From NCBI RefSeq assembly GCF_036898095.1, contig NC_090729.1:62215436-62279435 (forward strand): a DNA stretch of 64,000 nucleotides. Reading direction: 5' to 3'. Below, piece by piece: positions 1 to 10,975 of this stretch; position 1 is the stretch's first letter; each line of letters opens with the position of its first letter. The stretch comes from Palaemon carinicauda (Eukaryota; Arthropoda; Malacostraca; Decapoda; Palaemonidae). The position numbers and the translations under genes were made by a program. A model generated the notes under the pieces. It searched no databases. It saw nothing but the letters and a program-made list of their open reading frames with translations, and was not told the origin of the DNA.

Positions 1-152
1 GCTTGCAGTACCAGAACACGCACATAAGGGGTATAAATAAATCTCTGGCACAATTTCTGGCACAATTGGTTACTGGGAGACAGCTACACGATTGTGTACT
101 GACCACAGAACTCAACTATATTATAGACCACCACTGAAGAAAATCCATATGA

Positions 153-521
153 AAAGAACTTCAGGTACCAGAGAAAAATAAGAAGATAATTGAAAGCGGC
201 ACCGATAGGAGGCTAACACCCCTACAGCCAGGCACTCACGTCAGGGTTCAAAACCAAGTGACTAAGTCCTGGGATAGGATGGGAATCATAGTCGAGCAAC
301 AACCTCATAGACAGTACATCGTAAGACTAGATGGTAATGGGCATCCGTTGATAAGGAACAGAAGACACCTCACGGTCACTGAACTGCCCATCAATGAAAC
401 AACAGGATCCACTCCTACTGACAACGATGTGGCTCACGAGCATAAGTGTCCTCCATCAGCGTTAGAGGTACGGCCTCCAAGGAAGAGAGAGGTCCCCGTC
501 TGGATGAACGATTATATATAA
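153..521 (+). pseudogene. Ty3/gypsy integrase C-terminal tail (fragment)
   Basis: The frame is open from just after an in-frame TGA at 150-152 to a stop at 519-521. It reads PGTHVRVQ, then WDRMGIIVEQ, YIVRLDGNG and RNRRHL. This is the pattern of the small C-terminal DNA-binding domain of Ty3/gypsy integrases, which holds the pre-integration complex on DNA. Bases 1-152 are earlier integrase sequence with stops, and the catalytic core lies outside the window. A degenerate hydrophilic tail (PPRKREVPVW) ends the protein. There is no ATG; the frame simply continues from upstream. Inactive on its own. Family assignment is from motif pattern and is fairly sure; the clade is not resolved. Confidence 0.8.
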
Positions 522-720
522 TCCTCTTTGCTTTGTTTCTGCATTTATAAAGTGAAAATATTTTTGGGGTTGTTTCACTGCACTTGGACGTGCATATATT
601 TCATACTTGCAAAATTATATTTTGTATGAGATTTTATGTTGACGTTGCATTCACAACTTAATTCTAGGGCACATCTTACAATGCTGATGTAATTAATGTT
701 TAGCTTGATGTTATGTTAAT

Positions 721-730
721 GCTCTCTCTC

Positions 731-814
<84 letters not shown>
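721..814. repeat. (TC)n microsatellite
   Basis: About 94 bases of TC dinucleotide with a short TCTG interruption near 733-748. It lies in the 3' untranslated part of the gypsy fragment, between integrase and LTR. Confidence 0.98.
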
Positions 815-817
<3 letters not shown>

Positions 818-986
818 TTTTCAGTCATCCCAATGTTACCATTTATTACTACGATTATGATTTACTGTACATATCTGATGTTTTTTTTTTAGATTGTGGA
901 GCATTTTGTTTGTCATATCTGCTTTTGATATTGCCATTTATAAGTTTTGAAAATATTACCCTCCTCATAATATTTTGGGAGGGAGA

Positions 987-1200
987 TGTAAGATGTGGCT
1001 ACATGTAGCGCCTGAGCACCACCCACATAAGTGACATCACTGTCACGTCACGGGCTATCTGTATTTCGTTCCTCTGAATCAGTTGCAGTGAGGATACGAA
1101 ACCATCCTGACCATCATTACCCAATCCAGCCTAGCCCTGGATTCAACAATTAGAGAGCATATTTCCTGAATATTTAAGTATTTGTAACTCAGTCATTTTT
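987..1200 (+). mobile_element. probable 3' LTR of the gypsy fragment (5' boundary only)
   Basis: A purine tract (TTGGGAGGGAGA, 975-986) is followed at once by TGTAAGATGTGG, the usual polypurine tract plus TGT start of a gypsy LTR, and it lies downstream of an integrase tail on the same strand. The right edge is a guess: no TSD or second LTR is visible. Confidence 0.45.
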
Positions 1201-1306
1201 TTTCCTTCAAAGATATTTCATCTTTTATTTTATTTATTTCTGTTTTTATTTTATCTATCTTAAGACCAAACTCCTGTGATATTTCCTTCATTCTGGTAAG
1301 CAAGTA

Positions 1307-3835
1307 CAGTGGAACCTCTACATACGATCTTAATTCGTTCTGGGACCTGCTTCATATGTGGAAACAATTGTATGTTGGAGCAAATATTACCATAAGAATA
1401 CACTGTAATTTGTATAATTTGTTCTGCAGCCCAAAAACCTTTATCTCCTGAATGAATTACTACACATAATTACACATAACAATAACACAGTTACATTATA
1501 TAAATGAGATGTAAAAAAGAATAATTATAAAAAGATAATAAATAAAAAGGAGTTTTTATTGTCACTTTACCTTAGAAACAGGCCAATGCAGGTGTAGGAT
1601 CTGCTACGCAGGAGACGTACGGTCAGCGAGGAGGTAGAGATAGTGACTACAATAATGTACCTTAACTTACTCTATCTTACACTACATGAACTTTAACCTA
1701 ACTTAGCCTATTAATTCTTTTTTTAAATTTCTATATTTTATATTTTCTTTACATTTTTTTTCTTTTTGATTTTCAATATTCATCACTTTCACTCAATTCA
1801 ATCTTAGTTTTCATTGCTTCACTTTCTATCTTTACATCATGATCACTAGACTACTTCATAGATTTTTTAAAGAAACTATCGAAACTACACGGCAAACCTG
1901 AAGTTTCTGTGGGTGATGCTTATCAATGATATCAACCACGTGTTGGTGATGTGCTAACATCTCTTATATTTCAGCCGAACTTGAGATGTGCTCTACCTCC
2001 TCGATGTCCTCCAACTCACTCAACTGCGCTTGGAACTCATCATTGTGCATGGCATGCAGCTGCTTGAGTTCCTCAGTGGTGAGCTCTTCATGTTGCTCTT
2101 TGACGAGTTCGATAATGTCATCTTCATCGACCTCCAGACCCATGGACTTGCCAAGAGATACATTCTTTTCTATGACTTCTACATCTTGCTCTACGGCAAG
2201 CACAGGTTCAGGCTTGGCACCAGAACCTTCAACATCCCTGGGAGAAATAGCATCAGGTCAAAGCTTCTTCTAAGCTGCATTCAGTGTCCATCGAGTAACT
2301 CCCTCCCAAGCCAGATCTATGATCTATGATCTTCAAGCAGTGCACGATATGGAAATGGCTCCTCCAAAATTCACGCAAAGTTAAGTTGGTGCTTTGTGTG
2401 ACATTAAAGCACTGCTTCTATAAGTGCTTGGTGAAGAGCTTCCTGAAATTCTAAATGACTTGCTGGTCCATGGGCTGGAGGATAGGGGGGGTTTTTGGTG
2501 GAAAATACGACACTCTGATAAACTTGAACTGGTCGATGATATCGTCTTCGAGTCCTGGGGGGTGAGAGGGAGCATTATCCAAGCAAAGCAAGCACTTTAA
2601 AGGCGAATTCCTCTCCCGAAGGTACTTCTTGATAACAGGGCCAAAATTTTGGTTTACCCATTCAACAAAGAAATGCCTTTTAACCCAAGCAGTAGAATTA
2701 GCATGCCAGAAAACATACAGCATGTCCTTATTGACACTATGTGCCTTAAATACCCTTGGGTTTTCAGAACGATAAATCAATAACGGCTTTATTTTGCAGT
2801 CCTCGCTGGCGTTGGCATATAGGGCAAGAGTCAATTAATCCTTCATAGGCTTATGTCCAGGCATTTTCTTCTCTTAGGCAGTGATGTATGTTCTACTAGG
2901 CATCTTTTTTTCCAAAACAGACTAGTTTCATCACAATTGAAAACTTGCTTCGCTACATAGACTTCATCCTCCACGATCTTTTCGAGCTTCTTAAAAAAAA
3001 TCGTTAGCTGCCTTGGAGTTTGAACATGAAGCTTCTCCGTGCCGAACAACTGAATGAATCCAGATACGTCTCTTACAGTTCTCGAACCAACTGTGAGACG
3101 CCTTGAATTCCTCCGTCGTATGATCGGTTCAACTCTCCCCCGCATCACCCCCACAGCCCGCCGTCTTCAAGTCACAATAGCTAGTGCTGGCCTTCTCATA
3201 AGTGATCGTTTCATTGATCGTATCGCCAAAACTCTCTTTGTCCTTTATCCATATCAATAAAAGACGTTCCATCTCTTCCAGGGTAGGGCTGCGACGTTTT
3301 GAAATAATGGTGATCCCCTTTGATGGTTTGACTGCTTTAATGGCTGCCTTCTGCTTGATGGTCGTCGAGATCGTAGACATATTCCAGCCATATTGTGTAG
3401 CCAGATCATTATCACCACACTCATATTTTTCTATAATTTCTTGCTTCAATCCTAATGAAAGCATTGCCTTCTTCCTTTTCTCTCCAGTACTAATACACAT
3501 ACTGAAACAAAGCTTTTTATGACCCATGATTATGCATAAAATAAAAAATGAAACGTGAGAAAAGGAATATAATAAGCACTGTTAATAACAGACCGAATAG
3601 AGGACAACCAAACGATGCGCAAGAGAACAGAGAACTGACCGACGCGACGCTCAATGGCTTCCCTCCGACGTGCTGCCGTCTACCAGCGTAAACAAGAAAC
3701 TACGACTGACGTTTCGAGAAAATTCTACACGTATGGTCTGCGTTGGATGTTGGAGCATGACTTCGGGTATCGAGACGAAAATTTTATCGAATTTAACTTC
3801 GGATGTTGGAACAGTCGTATGTCGAGGTTCCAGTG
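1307..3835 (-). mobile_element. Tigger/pogo (Tc1/mariner superfamily) DNA transposon
   Basis: The left end reads CAGTGGAACCTC at 1307, directly after TA (1305-1306). The right end, read on the minus strand from 3835, is CACTGGAACCTCGACATACG. The inverted ends agree over roughly the first 20 bases, and the total length, 2.53 kb, is normal for Tigger. The interior carries a matching transposase on the minus strand. The right TA target base pair is not intact (AAATT follows), so the copy has decayed at that edge. Confidence 0.88.
1964..3527 (-). pseudogene. Tigger transposase, broken
   Basis: The coding order on the minus strand is as follows. 3527-3129 is an N-terminal CENP-B/pogo-type helix-turn-helix (LKQEIIEKYE, DLATQYGWNMSTIS). 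3154-2843 leads into the first catalytic aspartate (QVFNCDETSLFWKK). 2834-2451 holds the second (CLLCLDNAPSHPP) and the YFPPKTPPILQPMDQQ motif before the third acidic residue. 2203-1964 is the acidic tail (ELTTEELKQLH). The enzyme would cut and paste DNA at TA. The pieces lie in different frames with stops between them, so no full protein can be made. It resembles domesticated TIGD1-like proteins, but its position between matching TIRs shows it is an ordinary transposon copy. Confidence 0.9.
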
Positions 3836-4623
3836 AAATTTGCAAATGTTGTCACAAGTAACATAATTTCACTATAGAGCTTTCATAAGTAGGTGTTATG
3901 TATTATTATAATAATGTACTGTATTACCTCAAATGTTACGTGTATTGCACAACATTGCATCATATTACATAGACGAAACATGTTCGAGAATGTATATAAC
4001 TGAAATTATGTATTTTGATATTAGGGTTCAAGCATTTATTGATAACCTCAAAGATAGGATGTGATTCTGTGTACTTTTATATAGGAGTAGGATTTAAGTC
4101 TTTGGAGAAGCGATGCTCTATTGGTCGATCATATGTTTTGGTTCTTGAGTTTGTTTATGAGACGTTCACTTGGGAGTTGGTTGTTAGCAGAGTCAGGGCA
4201 ATGTAACCACAAGAAGTCCATTAAATGTATTTTTAAGGATAACAACGTATCATTAAACCCCATCGAGAAAAATCGGCGCCATCAGATGGAATCCCCTGGA
4301 TAATTACTAATAATTATTAACTCATTTCAGGTGAGTAAGAGTAATATGGTGAAATCATCTGACAACTTATGACCAACGCTATAGTTTGACAATAGACTTA
4401 TTGCAAGAACCAAAGGGTCAACTACACACACAATGAATAATTATCGGGAAGAGTTATGAACTCTTTACCGTTTAAAGATATACCAAACACATAATTGTCG
4501 TAACATAATGAAGTTGCACAGATGGTATGTTACGAAATGATGACTTACTCAGAGATATAACTTTATTTAGGCTAATTTTTCATCAATCATATAGATATTT
4601 TCATAGAAATTTCACGTTAATCA
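3836..4623. other. unassigned spacer
   Basis: About 790 bases of AT-rich sequence between the Tigger element and the first TTAA element. The short open frames here carry no recognisable motif. I see no gene, RNA or repeat. Confidence 0.5.
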
Positions 4624-4627
4624 TTAA

Positions 4628-7435
4628 CCCTGGATAGGTACGGTGGGTCGTTTGCGACCCCGAGCGTAAAAAAAAAACAGGTTTTTCTCACGTGACTCAC
4701 CCCTGTGACTGAATTTGTGGGTGATCGACCTGCAGGAGGTGTCTCCCCTACACGCTCTAGTAGTGTCCAGATGTGCATTACTGTAGCTGTACTCCTTCCC
4801 CGATTTCTGAGACGCGTCGGGGTCGTTCGCGTCCGAGTTTACCCTTCTGAGGTAGTTTGCATAATTATCAAAGTTATTACGTATTATGAAATTGTCGTAG
4901 AATGGTGCAACTTGTATAGGTTATCAGTTGTGGAAAGTCTTGGTGGATTGTTTGGCTACCATGTGCATGTTTTTTTTTTTAGTTAAAATGTCGTTCATCA
5001 CCACGAGGACCATTTTACCGCGAGTGCCCCTTTTTCATTTTTTTTCATTTTTTTGCCAAGTCATTTTTCCGTAAGATATTGCCAAATAGTGTCGTAAAAC
5101 TTTTGCTTGTTTAGTGTTGGAAAGTGTGTCTAGATGATCTGGCTACCCATGCATGACTTTGTTTTTGTCAGATACGACGTAGTTATTGGTATATTGGGTA
5201 TTTAACTGCGGTTACCAATTTCTGTTTTTTTTTCAATATTTGTAAAAATTACTACGTAGTAAGGAATTGCCGTATATTATTCATTTTTTTTTCATGTTTA
5301 TGTGTTAGAAAGTGTGCCTTGATGGTTGGGCTAACACGTGCATGTCTTTTTTTTTATCTGAGATGTCGTATATTAGAATGTCGGGCATTTTACCGCGAGT
5401 GTCCCTTTTTAATTTTTTTTAATTTTTTTGCCAAGTCATTTTTCCGTAAGATATTGCGAAATAGTGTCGTAAAACTTTTGCTTTTTTAATGTTGGAAAGT
5501 GTGTCTAGATGATCTGGCTACCCATGCGTGATTTTGTTTTTGTCAGATACGACGTAGTTATTGGTATATTGGGTATTTAACTGCGGTTACCAATTTCTGT
5601 TTTTTTTTTCAATATTTGTAAAAATTTACTACGTAGTAAGGAATTGCCGTATATTATTGATTTTTTTTTCATGTTTATGTGTTAGAAAGTGTGCCTTGAT
5701 GGTTGGGCTAACACGTGCATGTCTTTTTTTTTTATCTGAGATGCCGTATATTAGAATGTTGGGCATTTTTCCGCGAGTGTCCCTTTTTATTTGTTTTGCA
5801 TTTTTTTGCTTAGTCATGTTACCGTAAGGAATTGGCAAGTAGTGTCGCAAAACTTATATTTTTATAGTGTTGGAAAGTGTTTCTAGATGATCTGGCTACC
5901 CATGCCTATTTTTTTTTTAGCCAGATATGGCGTATATATAAGTATGTGTTCGATTTTCCTGTGATTGCCATTTTTTAGTTTTTTCCCATTTCTTTCAAAA
6001 TTACTACGTACTAAGGAACTATCACAGAGTAATGATTCATTTATATGTTTATTTGTCGGAAAATATGCCTTGATGGTTTGCCTAGCACGTGGCTGAAATT
6101 TTTTTTTTCTGAAATGCCGTATATTAGAATGTCCATTTTTCCACGAGTGCCCCTTTTTATTTGTTTTTCATTTTTTTGCTTAGTCATGTTACCGTAAGGA
6201 ATTGGCAAGTAGTGTCGCAAAACTTATATTTTTATAGTGTTGGAAAGTGTTTCTAGATGATCTGGCTACCCATGCCTATCTTTTTTTTAGCCAGATATGG
6301 CGTATATATAGGTATGTGTTCGATTTTCCGGTGATTGCCATTTTTTCGTTTTTTCCCAATTCTTTCAAAATTACTACGTACTAAGGAACTATCACAGAGT
6401 AATGATTCCTCTAGATGTTTATTTGTCGGAAAATTTTGTTTACTTTTTTTTTGATTGAATATCATCAAATTTTTTTAGCTAAAATATTGTTTTACATTTT
6501 TTTTTTCGATTTTATTTCCCTTCAAAAAAAATTTTTTGGGTCAGAATTTTAATTTTATAGTCATAAAATAATCGACAATTATCCAGCAACCCACCATACA
6601 ATTTTTATGCATATCCAATAATAATTAGATTAGTAAATAACACCTTGAAATTGACATACCCTTCCTACATTTCAAGTGGCAGATTAGGGAGTCTGAGTCA
6701 GTGTGGTTGGCGGCCATTTTGTGGACATATCCGAAGCCTAAGCTGCCCTATCTATATATATTCTTGTTCCCTATAGAATTTGTGATATTTTGGTATATTT
6801 TTACCTGCATAAATATCATATTATATATTAAATATATGTATTTTTTTTACGAAATTTCCAAGTACTTAAAAAATTACCTTTAGATATGGCCCCTGATATA
6901 AATGTAATTTACAAAATAATGAAGATTTTTTTACATATTTCTATTTTAGGATAACATATGTTTATTCCCTAAAAAAAATAGCCACTTCCTATTTCATTTG
7001 GGTACCCAAAAAAATTCATGAAATTTGGACAATTTTTTTGGTCCAAAAAAAGTTACCCTTTTTTTCTCATTTCAGATCTTCACCTCCATGGGTCTGACTT
7101 CATCCAAAATACATCAAGATGTGTCCTAAACATTCAAGAAGCAATTCCTAAAAGGATTTGTGTATATATGTATAAACTTTTTTTTTATGAATTTTTATGT
7201 CAGGTCTTTTTTTTTTCTACTTAATTTTTTAAAATATTTATAATAAATAGTTTTTCTGCAGATGAGTAGTATTTATCTTTACAGTTGTTTTAAGCATTCA
7301 TTGAAGTTTTTTTTGGCAAAAGAAAAAAGGAGGTTACTGCAAAAACTGATTTTTCAAGAATTTTTTTTGGCGTCGGGGTCGTTCGCGTCCGAGTATACCC
7401 TTAAAGGGGTGTCCGAGGACCGTACCTATCCAGGG
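4628..7435. mobile_element. non-autonomous piggyBac-type element, copy 1 (2.8 kb)
   Basis: Both edges carry the tetranucleotide TTAA (4624-4627 and 7436-7439). Inside, the left end is CCCTGGATAGGTACGG and the right end is its exact reverse complement. TTAA duplication plus a CCC-starting TIR is the signature of the piggyBac superfamily. Just inside the left TIR is a small palindrome (GGGTCGTTTGCGACCC), and a GTCGGGGTCGTTCGCGTCCG motif lies near 4816 and again near 7372, next to the right end. No transposase frame is present; open frames inside are repeat artefacts. It must have been moved by an enzyme encoded elsewhere. The closest relative in the window is the longer copy at 43606-47120. Confidence 0.88.
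4985..6440. repeat. ~375-bp tandem repeat, four units, inside TTAA element copy 1
   Basis: The anchor TTGCCAAGTCAT or TTGCTTAGTCAT recurs at 5053, 5428, 5807 and 6176, giving periods of 375, 379 and 369 bases. Each unit has two diverged halves of about 187 bases: one ends in a GGCTACCCATGC block, the other in a GGCTAACACGTGCATG block, and both follow a GGAAAGTGTG/AGAAAGTGTG phrase. Units are T-rich with CCGCGAGTG in each. No coding content. Confidence 0.9.
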
Positions 7436-7439
7436 TTAA

Positions 7440-8466
7440 ATAATAAAAACAATTCAGTAATCATCCATTCAATAACTCATATCTTAAAAATAATGTGAGT
7501 GTTCTTCAGGAAACATCTCATAATAAAGATTGTTGTGGTTATATACAAAAGTCGTTTGTATATTATAAACCAATATTAAGTGAACCGAAATCATTGGTTA
7601 CAATGTTTAGTTTAGTGCAAGTCATACAGAGACTAAAATCTAAACTCTAGCAGGCCTCCACTATTTTTTAAATATTAGTTGTATTTGTCAATCCTTGTAG
7701 CCTACCTTGTTTGTTCAGCAGCTTGCTCAAAATTACTAAAAAAGGAATGGAAATCTTCACTGTGATTGACCGAAAAGACAGAATAGATATAAGTAATTTC
7801 AACAATTCTCAAACATAAAGCCACAGACAATATTCTCAGCACCGAAAAATCCAATTCATACTATGTACTTACATTTCTTAGGTTATATATGTATTACCAT
7901 ATTCTGTTACTAATATTGATAATGAATTTCTAATAGAGGGTGATCAAATACACCATCAAGTGTACTAAAACAAAAGGTATACTTTATTCAGGCCATGAGG
8001 TCCTTTCAAGTTACATGAATTCAGAAATGATCACCATCAAAGACATTCTTTTTTTCTAGTGAATATCCACGAATGATCCGAGAGTAACTTTAAACGTAGT
8101 CTTATAGAAAACATCCACTGGGGAACAGAAACAAATGCTGCAAGATATAAATGTGGAAGCGTCTCTCATTCATTTATTTGAAAGTCACATGTCTTTATTT
8201 CTATAATGAATTATCACTCCAGGTTACGAAAAGATTCGTTAGATTTAAAAAAGAAATATTTCCTCGACAGAATGCACTTGACCCTGTCAATGCATCTGCG
8301 GGAAAAAATCCAACCTGAATTAATGAGAATTGTTCCAGAACTTTGTACTTGAATCCTTCCACATTATAGGATGCAGTAAATGATGAATTTACCTTTTTAA
8401 TATAAAAAGCCGGAAATTCATTAAGATTCATTAAAGTTCTGGTTCAAGGTTAGAAAATTGAAGTTG
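7440..8466. other. unassigned spacer
   Basis: About 1 kb of AT-rich sequence after the TTAA element. A minus-strand open frame at 8201-8431 has no recognisable domain. I see no repeat family or RNA gene. Confidence 0.5.
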
Positions 8467-8853
8467 TCACGCAGGCCCCGCTTGAAACCCCTGTTTGAGG
8501 TCATGTAAATGACCTCTGCCTGTTGGTTCGCCTGGGAAAGTATGTTGTCTCAGCTTCCACTGGCGACAGGATTCTGTCACCGTGTCAATGTGCAGACAAA
8601 GGGTTATTGCTGTCGCCTTATTGTCCTTACAGATTGCTTGGGAGAGCAACAGCCAGGAGACAAAGGCCCTCCGGATAAGCATCCGGTTAGTGACAAAACG
8701 GACTACTACCTCGATACCCCTAGGACACGTGGCATCTCCCCATGGACGCCATTGGCCACATCTAGCGGTGTGCCACGCCTTGTAGTCAGTCGGGTTGGAG
8801 CCACTGTCAAAGTAAAGGGCTCGTATTACTCCGTTGTTCAAGACCAGCTCCAT
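8467..8853 (-). pseudogene. candidate host exon, weakly like vitelline membrane outer layer protein I (VMO1)
   Basis: An open frame of 128 residues contains NNGVIRALYFDSGSNPT, then CGQWRPWGDATCPRG, then KDNKATAITLCLHI. VMO-I beta-prism repeats typically read G-x-W-G-x-W...C-P-x-G, then D-D-T-A-x-N-x-(I/L)-x-L-x-C, and secreted VMO1-like proteins are common in arthropods; the likeness is real but partial. The expected glycine-rich segment between the two motifs is replaced by an unlike stretch (residues about 50-75), which suggests frameshifts or chance. On the minus strand an intron-like pyrimidine run ending TTTTACACAAG lies directly before GTTCTTATGG, so this could be an exon with an acceptor near 8860. 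No signal peptide is visible. It could be a decayed gene copy or a fortuitous frame. Confidence 0.3.
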
Positions 8854-9254
8854 AAGAACCTTGTGTAAAATTATACTTGGTTTTTTGAAGTAGACAGATG
8901 AAGTGTGAGTAACAATAATATGGTTTTATGTAACTGTACTTTCGTCTCCTCACTGATTGTTCGCCCAAAAATAGTATTGTGATATTTGAAATGTAAAAGA
9001 GCACTTATCATTATTGTGAAAAGAAAGACGCTTTGCTGAATTTTCAAGTAACTTGAGCGAGCTCAAGAAAACTATGTAACTTTTTACTTAAATACAACAA
9101 GTCGAATCACAGCCTAATCTCTGTTTAATCCCGCTTTCTGAAAATTTATTTTGTTTGAATTGTCTGTTACTTGACAAAGTGAATGTATGACATCCCTATT
9201 TGTCTGGCCTAATTGCTCAGAACCTCTTATCATTATTAATTGCCAAGCCACAAC

Positions 9255-9345
9255 CCTTGTTGAAAAAGCAGGAGGCTATAAGCCAAAGGACTCCAGTGAG
9301 GAAAGGAAATAAGGTAAAACTACGAGAGAAGTTTAAGAACAATAA
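9255..9345 (+). repeat. short interspersed repeat fragment shared with 43185-43270
   Basis: The phrases GAAAAAGCAGGAGGCTATAAG and CCAGTGAGGAAAGGAAATAAGG match, with a few changes, a stretch at 43190-43260 (GGAAAAGCAGGATGCTATAAG, CCAGTGAGGAAAGGAAACAAGG). I associate this phrase with abundant decapod retroelement tails; that is recollection, not a search. The fragment is truncated on both sides. Confidence 0.6.
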
Positions 9346-9925
9346 TAACCTTAAAATAAATCTTTCATATATAAACTAGAAAAACTTGAAAATAACACGA
9401 GGAAGAGAAACAATATAGAATAGTGTAACCGAGTGTATCCTCAAGCAAGATATCTCTAACACTAGCGAGTACTCTCTCAAGTAAAATGTATTAAAAAACA
9501 CATAAAAAAGGGATGAACATTGTGTGTGAATGGTATAGTGTTAACGAAATTAATAGTCCTTCAGAGGGACCATAATATGAGTGGAAACAATCTATGGGAA
9601 TGACTAAACAACATCAGAATTTAGAGATGCGCAAGGAGAGAAGTAGCTGAAAATATATAATAAGGATTTATTTCCATAATTAAATAGTGCTAATAAAGGT
9701 TAAAAGGTATGTGGTTTCAGTTCCATCAGAATAGATGCTCACCAGAACATCAGCCGGAAGAGCCAACACCTCCACTGTGGTGCCCAGTCACAGCAGTGGC
9801 CTCCTCAGTAAACAGCTTGAAATCACAGTAACTGACCGGGATCGATCTGCCACCATGCGATCACTGGGCAAACACGTTACCACTTTAATATTTTCTCCTT
9901 ATTCTCTTGATAAAGCAAAACTTGA

Positions 9926-10633
9926 TCATGGTACATTTTCGGCAAAGGTAATTTTACAACAACACTTTAGATCCCAATAACTAAAATTTGCAATGAATCG
10001 CAAATGGAAGGAACTGGTCGTGAATACAAAAGGGATGATTGCAATAACTGCTGTAATCGAAACATTTACAATCAAATGAAGAAATCGACTAATTAGAAGA
10101 TATTTATCGCGTGGCATGGTTTCTCCAAAAAAAGGAATTCTAGTTGAACGAAACGTACTCCAAAAATCTTTTATATCCTGCACTTTTATCAATCCCATGA
10201 GCAAACTAAGAGCTAAAAACTTTTTCATTCTTTCTTGAGTTACTGGCTTCCAGATTCTGTATTTGCTTCGCGGATGTTCTCTTATCCACTCTTCCTTACT
10301 AGCTAAAAATCTGTTGTCATATATGTTAGTATCGGGAACAAGAATATCTATAATATCATCAGTTATAAATAAAGAAAAGTATTCAATAGGCTATGAATTA
10401 CGGTTAGGAATCCCTAAAGGACCTACATTTCTTTGGGTAAAAACCAAATCACTCCCACGGTCAATACCTTCAGGCGGATAAACACGTGCCCAGGATGAGG
10501 CAACAGGTTCAATGTCAAGATCGTCGTCATAAACATCGCTATCAGTCATATAATCATCACTATCATGCTCACTATGGCTGTCCAAATCATCAGCACTTGT
10601 TTCTGAATCATAATGATATTCCATATTAGCCAT
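9926..10633 (-). pseudogene. piggyBac transposase, N-terminal half, broken
   Basis: The protein starts at 10633 with an acidic leader rich in D, S and E (residues about 1-50), as in piggyBac-derived (PGBD) proteins. After a stop near 10390 the same reading continues with FITDDIIDILV, then RIWKPVTQERMKKFLALSLL and GLIKVQDIKDFWS, and then PFFGETMPRDKYLLISRFLH. These are the hallmark segments ahead of the catalytic core. After RFLHL (near 10075) the likeness stops, so the DDD catalytic part is missing. The enzyme would insert at TTAA. Its own TIR is preserved at 10940-10971. Inactive; identification is strong. Confidence 0.9.
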
Positions 10634-10879
10634 TGTAAAACAAATTAACTCTTAATTTTGCATAAAAAAAGTTATCTTTTATTCTGCCAACATATAACAA
10701 AATCTCGATCGATAAGCCAAACGCCCCCTATCCCCACCGCCAACGGCGCATGCTTAGTACACTCCTATAACCTCAAAGTATAAGATTTCTGGCAACTATG
10801 TTTTGTAAACGATCACTGATTGGTTAAAGTAGCCTGTGATGTCAATAGAAGGCGGAGCTAAAGTCATATGTAGGAGGGA

Positions 10880-10975
10880 GAAAGGATGAAAAAAATGCAT
10901 CCACAATATAGACGGTCGCTAGTTGGTAGCAATTAATGCATCCATTAAATGGACGGGTCGTCCTTCGTGGGTTAA
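10880..10975 (-). mobile_element. piggyBac 5' terminal repeat and TTAA target site
   Basis: Read on the minus strand, TTAA (10975-10972) is followed by CCCACGAAGGACGACCCG. A short subterminal repeat, AATGCATCCA, appears at about 10895 and 10937. This is the outer end of the element whose transposase remnant ends at 10633. The TIR differs from that of the 4628 and 43606 elements, so this transposase is not obviously their helper. The opposite end of the element was not found. Confidence 0.8.

Noticed and set aside
5561..5850. Small frames repeated in each ~375-bp unit, both strands (also 44162-45578)
   Set aside because: They recur only because the DNA unit recurs, differ by frame breaks between units, and have no known motif.
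4985..6440. CRISPR-like array
   Set aside because: Units are ~375 bases, tandem with no unique spacers, inside a TTAA transposon in a eukaryotic genome.
7980..8030. DIRS 5' terminus left of the piggyBac remnant (CAGGCCATGAGGTCC)
   Set aside because: Only a handful of bases agree with the DIRS terminus and the following sequence does not match.
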